Source of the DNA: Toxonevra muliebris
Lineage: Eukaryota > Arthropoda > Insecta > Diptera > Pallopteridae
Direction of reading: 5' to 3'
Assembly (NCBI GenBank): GCA_963691655.1
Contig: OY829329.1
Location: forward strand, 8,818,708 to 8,882,707
Length of the DNA: 64,000 nucleotides
A program made the position numbers and the translations under genes. A model generated the notes under the pieces. The model worked only from the letters and a program-made list of their open reading frames with translations. It did no database searches and was not told the DNA's origin. Shown here piece by piece: positions 57,455 to 64,000 of this stretch (its first letter is position 1; each line of letters begins with the position of its first letter).

Positions 57455-58400
57455 AAAACAATGAGAACGAGAAGAAGAGACAGACTGGCTGGCAAACAGC
57501 TGCAACTACCACATACATAGTATATGTTTATATAAGTGGTTGATTCGGTCCCCGTTTTCAGATTTCTTCATCATTGTGTTGTTGCTTTTGTTACTCATCC
57601 ACTCTTTGACTTTACTCAACATTTTGCTCACCATTATTTACTAAAATATATATATATATAAATTTAACACTACTACTTCTCTTACTAGATAGTGCCACTG
57701 CCTTTGCCACCTACCATCTACTTGTGTGCGTGTGTGTGTGTGTGTATTCACTTACTATGCTTTTGTTTGTTTGCCTTATGTCTAACTTAGCTCTCAAGTT
57801 GTTGTATTGTCTATTATATTTATCTTATACTTTGCATACTTTTGTTCAAGCAGCTTTACTCCTGCTCTTTCGCTGATGCTGTTGTTGTTGCTTTTTTTGT
57901 TTGTTTTTTGTTCTTTCTTGTCTTTTGTTACATACATACATATTTATTTCAGCTTTTTTTGAAGTCGAGGTGAAACTGCAGTTTTTTTTGGGGTGAAAAA
58001 ACACTTCAAATGTAGTTAAGTGTTAAAATATTATCCTTTTTGTGCGTTTTGCTATAAATTTTAATAAATTAAAATAACATATTTAGTATAGCATTCTTTT
58101 TGGAGCAATGACAAATTTTGTGGGAAATTTATATGTGAATTAGAGTTGCAAAGTTGTTGAGTATTTATAGCTATGACTGCAAGTACCAATTGCAGTTTCA
58201 AAACTCGTATAGGGGCTCAAAATTATGGTTCTGGTACTCAAGTATTTTCACGTATTTTCGAGTTTTTATTTATGCCTTCAAGTATGCAATGATTTGAAAG
58301 AGATTTCTACCAAATTATTCGAAGCAAATTTCAATATTTTGAGTAATTTGGGTTTAAAAATATTGTCAGCTACATTTGAGAGAGTTTTTTTTTTGTGAAA
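57455..58400. other. Non-coding stretch with microsatellites
   Basis: (TA)n near 57646-57660, (TG)n near 57725-57745 and (TTG)n near 57880-57892. No gene. Confidence -1.
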
Positions 58401-58405
58401 AATCG

Positions 58406-59663
58406 AAATACTAGCAAATACTTGAAGTACGTGAAATACTTGAAAAATTGAGAATACTTGAAATATTTGAGAATACTTGAAATACCTGAAATACTTGAAT
58501 TTCTTGAAATACTTGAAACACTAAAAGTACATGAAATACTTGATATAAGTACTTGAAAATACTTGAAGTAGTTGAAATATTTGATGTACTTTGATTACTT
58601 GGAATATCTGAAATACATGAAATACTTGGGAATACTTGAGAATACTTGAGAATACTTGGTGAAAGTACTTGAATTGCTTAAAACGCTTAGAATACTTCAC
58701 ATAAATACTTGAAATAATTTAGTAATTGAACCATTTAAAATACTAGAAATACTTAATAAAAGTACTTGAAAAACGGAAGTACTTGAAACATTAAAAATAC
58801 CTGAAACACTGGAAATACTTGGGAATACTTGATAACAGTACTTGAAATACTTAAAATACTTAAAAAACTGGTTAAAAGTACTTGAATTACTTGAAATGTT
58901 GAAGTTATCGAAATACTGAAATAAACAAGTACTTTAATTACTTGCAGTACTAAAGTACTTGAATTACTTAATATACTTGAAATACCTGAAATATTTGAAA
59001 TACTTGAGAATACTTGATGAAAGTAATTCAAATACTTAAAATATTCAAGTACTTGAAATATTGAAATATACAAGTACTTTAATCACTTGAAATACTGAAG
59101 TACTTGAATTACTTAATATACTTGAAAAACCTAAAATACCTGAGAATACTTGATGAAAGTAATTCAAATGCTTGATAAAAGTACTTACAATACTTGATAT
59201 AAGGACTTGAAATACTTCAAATACTTGAAATACTGAAGTACTTGAATTACTTCAAATACCTGGAACACTTGAAATACTTGGGAATACTTGAAAATATTTG
59301 ATGAAAGTACTTCAAATACTTGAAATACTGGATAAAAGCAGTTGAAATACTGAAGTACTTGAAATACCTGAAATACCAGAAATACCTAGGAATACTTGAA
59401 GAAGGTACTTGATATACTCAATATAAGTAATTGAAATACATGTTAAAAGTATTTGGAGCTCTTGAAATATTGAAGTACTTGAACCATTTAAAATATTTGA
59501 AATACTTCGAATACTTGCAATACTTGATATAAATACTTGAAACACTTAAACCACTTGAAGTATTTGAAACACTTAAGATACATACTTGATATAAGTACTT
59601 GAAAATACCTTAAATACTTCAAAACACTTGAAAATGAAAGATTAAGTACTGATACTTGCAAAA
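58406..59663 (+). repeat. 9 bp-periodic degenerate satellite, forward array
   Basis: About 1.26 kb of GAAATACTT-type units (variants GAAATACCT, GAAGTACTT, GAATTACTT), mostly in 9-base steps with interspersed shifts such as GAAAATACTT. Long open frames on the minus strand (58753-59073, 59312-59545, 59488-59673) result from the period being a multiple of three and are not genes. Confidence -1.
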
Positions 59664-59679
59664 GTAATACCATATACCA

Positions 59680-60500
59680 CTTCCACTTGGTTTTTTACAT
59701 TGACAACATTCAACATAACCCCACTTTAGCTACAGAGTTGGTCGACTCCATTCTTTACTATTCAACTAGTGGATTTGAATAAAAAATTTTAATTTTTTCA
59801 GTTCCATCCACAAGTTTTAATAGTTACATTTGACTTTATCTCCACAATAATGTTGAGCTTGTGGTGCACCATTCGATTTGCTTTCATTCAATGAGATTGA
59901 GGTTGTCATTTACATTCGTTCTGAGAAATATCAGAGATATTTAACAAGAATGTGATGTATTGGGTTTATATCATGAATGCTTGATAAATTTGTAGAAAAT
60001 TTTTCATAGAAACTATTCGCTTTATATATATTTAATTTTATTTATTTTCTTTTTATGTACTCAGCAGTTTAATAAATAGTCAATACACTTAATTTAACAT
60101 TCATTAGGTTACATATGAATAAATTCATTTATAATTCTTTGTATCTGAATTTTAATATATGAAGTACAAACATCTATTCATTGGTATTTTTTAAATTGCA
60201 CAAACATCTATTCATTTGGATTAAATGATTACAAGCACAATTTATAGCAATTCAAAAGTCATTTATGTCATTTTGCATTTATGCAAATAGAAATGGAATT
60301 CAATGCAAAAGTACATAAATACTTGGAATATTAAAATTCACTGAAATTATAGAGTGGAGAAAACAGTGAAATAATGAGTGCAACCAATGAATTGCATATT
60401 TTATATTAGAGCTGAAAAATTTCAAGTAAGTACTTACCAGTACAAAATCCAGTATAAGTACAAATAGTCGTACTGTTTCTCAGTTCTAGTTTTTTCTTTC
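59680..60500. other. Spacer between the two satellite arrays
   Basis: Ordinary AT-rich sequence without the 9 bp motif until about 60420, where isolated AAGTACTTACCAGTAC pieces begin. No gene seen. Confidence -1.
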
Positions 60501-60504
60501 GTTG

Positions 60505-60872
60505 TCAAGTATTTTTTAATATTTCAAGTATTTTGCAGTATTTCAAGTATTTTTAAGTATCCTTAAGTATTCACAAGTATTCTCAACTATTCTGAAGTAT
60601 TTCAAGTATCCGTACTCAGTAGTATTTTCAAGTACTTCAAGTATTTTCAAATTCTTCTAGTATTTTTAAGTACTTCAAGTATTTTCAAGTACTTCAAGTA
60701 TTTGCAAGCACTTCAAGTATTTTCAAGTACTTCAAGTATTTTTAAGTACTTTAAGTATTTTCAAGTACTTCAAGTATTTTCAAGTACTTCAAGTATTTTT
60801 AAGTACTTCAAGTATTTTTAAATACTTCAAGTATTTTTAAGTAGTTCAAGTATTTTCAAGTACTTCAAGTAT
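60505..60872 (-). repeat. 9/10 bp satellite, inverted array
   Basis: CAAGTATTTTCAAGTACTT units, a 19-base dimer of 10+9. On the minus strand it reads GAAGTACTTGAAAATACTTG, the same motif as the forward array. It is more homogeneous than the 58.4-59.7 kb array. Extra units continue at about 60935-61035 in forward orientation. Confidence -1.
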
Positions 60873-61039
60873 ACATATAATTCTATAGGAAACTTTGACA
60901 AATACTTCGATGGTAATGATGTTTTAGGAAAAAATAAATACTTGAAAATACTTGAGCACATGCACCACAATTTTGAGTACCAATAAAAGTCTTGGTACTG
61001 GATCATGTACTTGAAAATACTCAAGTACTACTCAAGCTT

Positions 61040-62195
61040 TCTTTAATATACAATATTGTAATGCGAACGAATTGGAGAATTCTAATTTCTCTTAAAAAAA
61101 CATCAAATAGTTCTAGGTTAAATTAAGTATTAAGTAAAATATTGTAACATTTACTAAATGGAAAGCCTCAAAGTTTCAGTCAAAATGGTACCATTGGTTT
61201 AGGGTTAAGGCTTGTTTTTATAAAGTAGAATATCGTGAGTTTAGTTTTGGTCATATTTTAAAAACTTCTAAGTAGTAGCGCTTAGTAAATACGTTTCTTT
61301 TCCAAACTTTTTCTCATTTCATTTCCTTTTTTTTTTTTTGGTCCATGCTAATGTATAGTAATTGCTTTGCGTAGTAACAAAATCTGCGTTTGTGGCATTT
61401 GCATATGTATGAAAGAAATGAATAGAAATGAATGAGTTATGAAATTGCATTTTGATATAATTGTTATATTTGTTGATTGTGTATAAAGAATTGTGAAACA
61501 TTAATATTGATAGAACACGAACGACTTGTTGACATTATGCATTCGCTATTTGTAAAACAGAAGGACAAACTATTAGAATTTATTTAACTATTGAAAAATC
61601 AATACAGATTGCATAGTAATTTTTAAATTAATACGTTCTTCATAGATATTCTTATAATAAACGAGCTTTGCTCGAATATTTCCTAAATTTAAAGTTGTGA
61701 GGAAGATCTATACATCATAAAATTGCTATGAACGAGAGACGACAAGTTTTTTGTTTTTTGTTTTTTTTTGTTTACGCCAGCAATTTACTCTAAAACAGAT
61801 TTTCAGAGAGTAACTTGGGTGAGTTCTCTTGCAGATATAAACTCCGCCTTATACACAACGAGCCTTACCACCCGAGAGCAATTATGCTGCGCAAATCCGA
61901 ATTTCATTGACGAAGGGAGAGACGTGTGTGTGTAATATTTTATATGTCAAAGAGATTAAAACACTAACACTTACAAAAAAGTCGTTTTTTTTTATTTTTC
62001 TTTAGGGAAGCATTTTTATTTTTGTTTTGTTTTTCTGAACCCGCTTCACACTAACACATCCAAAAGCAATTCATGTATACAAATATCTTATGCCTACATA
62101 ACTAAACTCGTGTGGCTTAAAACGAGTACACGAAGTTTGTTTTGCTACATGCGCAATTGCTCTCGTGTGGCGAAGGCTCAACGGAAATGAATACT
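61040..62195. other. AT-rich non-coding stretch
   Basis: No exon-like block, RNA gene or element boundary recognised. Confidence -1.
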
Positions 62196-62199
62196 CTTT

Positions 62200-62405
62200 A
62201 CATTGAATGACGTAGAAGAGCGAAAGAGGGAGAGAGACAAAGAGAGAGAGATTGAGCACTTTGATATTGTGAGACATAGCAAAGAGGGGAGAGTAACAAT
62301 ATATAAACAAATCCGAAAAGAGAGAGTATTATTTGAAAAGCAAGAGATCAAGAAAGACAAAGAGCACGTTTGTTTGTGTTTGTGGGGAGACAAAAGCGGA
62401 GATGG
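62200..62405 (+). repeat. GA-rich dispersed repeat B, plus copy
   Basis: TTGAATGACGTAGAAGAGCG, AGAGAGAGATTGAGCACTTT, GATATTGTGAGA, AAAGAGAGAGTATTATTTGA, GATCAAGAAAGACAAAGAGC. Confidence -1.
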
Positions 62406-62499
62406 GTAAAACAAAACTCTCTTACACAATGCTAAATGTTTAACTTTCTCAATTTTATTTCACCAATTGCATTTAAATATTTTTTTTTACTTAATTAGT

Positions 62500-63425
62500 T
62501 GAATGACGTAGAAGATCAATCTTGTAATGCCTGGTTTTCACTATGTTATATTCCCTGTCAAAAAGAGAGAAAAAGAAAATTTCTCCATATAAAATTTTCC
62601 AACATGTTGGCAAATTTGATTGAATTTGACATAGTGAAAACCAGGCATAAGAGATAGAAGGGGGAAATGAAAATATAACAAATTAATGCACACGTGTTCA
62701 TAATACATAATAAAAGTCAATTTATTTAAAATTACAAAAGTTTTTATTCAGTGATATTATATTTTCTTAAACACAAATTTCAATCAGTACCGATATTCAT
62801 AAACAAATTTTATGCTAAATTTAACCGCAGATATATCGTTATTTAAATTTGAATTCGCCATATATTTTTTTTCTGATATAAATTTTCATTAATTAATCAT
62901 TAATCAAGTATAATTTTTATACACTTTTATATTTTACTAATAATACATTTCGATATGTAAACACTAAAATACAATACGAAATTCACCTTATCTGTTTTTT
63001 GTTCTCCCTCCACAATACCGTTTAACAAAATAAAAAAAAAGAAAAAGATGTGAGAGAAATCGTACTCGTAAACGCAGCTGCATAGCCGAAAGCACATATT
63101 TATCACAAACAAAGTGTTATTGTACTTAAATGAGAGAGTATTAGTTGAGAAGAAAGAGATCGAGAGAGGTGAGAGATACCGTCGTAATTGAAACCGGAGA
63201 GCCAAAAGCACATAATTTCTTTAATACAAACAAAGTACAATTGTTCTAAATTGAGAGAGTATTAGTTGAAGCGAAAGAGTTCAAGAGAACAAGAAAGTCA
63301 AAGAGCAAATTTGTTTTCTTTGTTGTTGTTCTCCCGATTGCATTTTGTATAAAGGAAGAGAGACGAAAATCAAGAGTAGTTTAGCATATAACGCATATTT
63401 TGTCGTAAATGAAATATTCATTTCA
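62500..63425 (+). repeat. GA-rich dispersed repeat B, plus copy carrying MITE D
   Basis: TTGAATGACGTAGAAGATCA, interrupted by the MITE after CAATCTTG, resuming GAGATAGAAGG, CACACGTGTTCATAATACAT, later GAGAGAGTATTAGTTGAAGC, TTCTCCCGATTGCATTTTG and ATATTTTGTCGTAAATGAAA. Confidence -1.
62528..62647. mobile_element. Harbinger-type MITE D, copy 2 (120 bp), perfect TIRs
   Basis: TGCCTGGTTTTCACTATGT (62528-62546) and its exact reverse complement (62629-62647) flank a non-coding core with the palindrome CCAACATGTTGG. TAA flanks both sides (62525-62527 and 62648-62650). Perfect 19 bp TIRs suggest the youngest of the D copies. Confidence -1.
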
Positions 63426-63429
63426 TATA

Positions 63430-64000
63430 TAGCGATAAAATTAATGAGATTTTAATTTTATTCCAATAGCTTTTTCCTACTAAAATTGATTAGTGGGACA
63501 GTGAAAAACTTTTCGTAATATTTTTGGATATTATTAATATCTGCACCGACAAGCGGATCCTAGGGAAGATTTCGAGATTAAAACCGCCCCTGTTCCCTCT
63601 TTTTGTCGATAAAAATCTAATACATTTTGAATGTTGGTCCAAAAAAAAAAAAAAAACAAAAAGAAAAAAATTTTAAAAAGATCTCTGAAGGCAAATAGTC
63701 TTTGCGTATAACGAATGATTAGAAGAAATAATCAAGAATTTCAAGATATCAATGCTTGAATGCGTTGTGAATAGTGTAGTAATTCGAGTAATTAGCAATT
63801 ACACTAGCCATTGCTTTTGAATGCTTTTTAGCCATTAGTAAATGAATAAGAAAAATATAGACCATGACCTACAATTAAGTAATTAACTAATTGGCATAAA
63901 AAACTGAATGAAATTTTTACAATTAGCTACATTATTTTCATTTTGATACTAAGTATATGTGCATACATAAGTACATATGTATACATAAGTATGTTTATTG
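63430..64000. other. Non-coding end of the window
   Basis: AT-rich with poly(A) near 63642-63657 and (CATA)n at 63957-64000. No gene. Confidence -1.

Noticed and set aside
58753..59673. Three minus-strand frames (QVLEYFKYL-type)
   Set aside because: Product of the 9 bp satellite period; no start context or domain.

Overview
This window looks like nuclear DNA of a higher (brachyceran) fly, possibly tephritid-like. It is very AT-rich, exons are split by introns with GT..AG borders, and one fly-type Inr+DPE promoter is visible. (TATG/CATA)n, (GA)n and (CA)n microsatellites are frequent, and the DNA is saturated with short non-autonomous transposons. The species call is inference; the gene structure and the repeats are seen directly. 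There are no bacterial-style operons, no CRISPR array and no rRNA.

Layout. (1) 1-6.6 kb holds the 3' part of an ankyrin-repeat gene of the ANKRD29 type on the + strand. Five phase-0 coding exons are visible, and the 2.26 kb intron between the first two carries a broken LINE with RT-tail and RNase H remnants. A 271 bp foldback element lies upstream. (2) 6.6-36.8 kb is a gene desert built from nested repeats: a 1.06 kb hAT-type element at 12.2-13.3 kb with a perfect 8 bp target duplication, PIF/Harbinger-type MITEs at 22.9, 26.7 and 27.7 kb, a 15 bp minisatellite at 30.0 kb, a tRNA-derived SINE at 32.0-32.3 kb, and several dispersed GA-rich families. (3) 36.84-38.0 kb has a (CT)n/GAGA tract, an initiator with a DPE at exactly +28, and about 1 kb downstream a short ATG-containing block ending in a GTAAGT donor. 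I read this as the 5' end of a second + strand gene whose body is not visible. (4) 38-58 kb is again repeat-rich: two SINE loci, a 196-215 bp tandem array, foldback MITEs, two further hAT-type MITEs, and two unexplained GC-richer islands at 40 kb and 53 kb. (5) 58.4-61.0 kb has two 9 bp-periodic satellite arrays in opposite orientation. (6) 61-64 kb ends in GA-rich repeats, one of which carries a perfect-TIR Harbinger-type MITE.

Only the ankyrin gene and, less certainly, the 5' end at 37 kb are supported as host genes. Most open frames are by-products of T-rich DNA or of tandem repeats whose period is a multiple of three. The most informative material is the mobile-element stratigraphy: several insertions can be dated relative to one another because uninterrupted copies of the same host repeat lie elsewhere in the window. 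I see no evidence for a new enzymatic system. The best candidates for undescribed structure are the inverted 9 bp satellite, the MITE families and the composite SINE.
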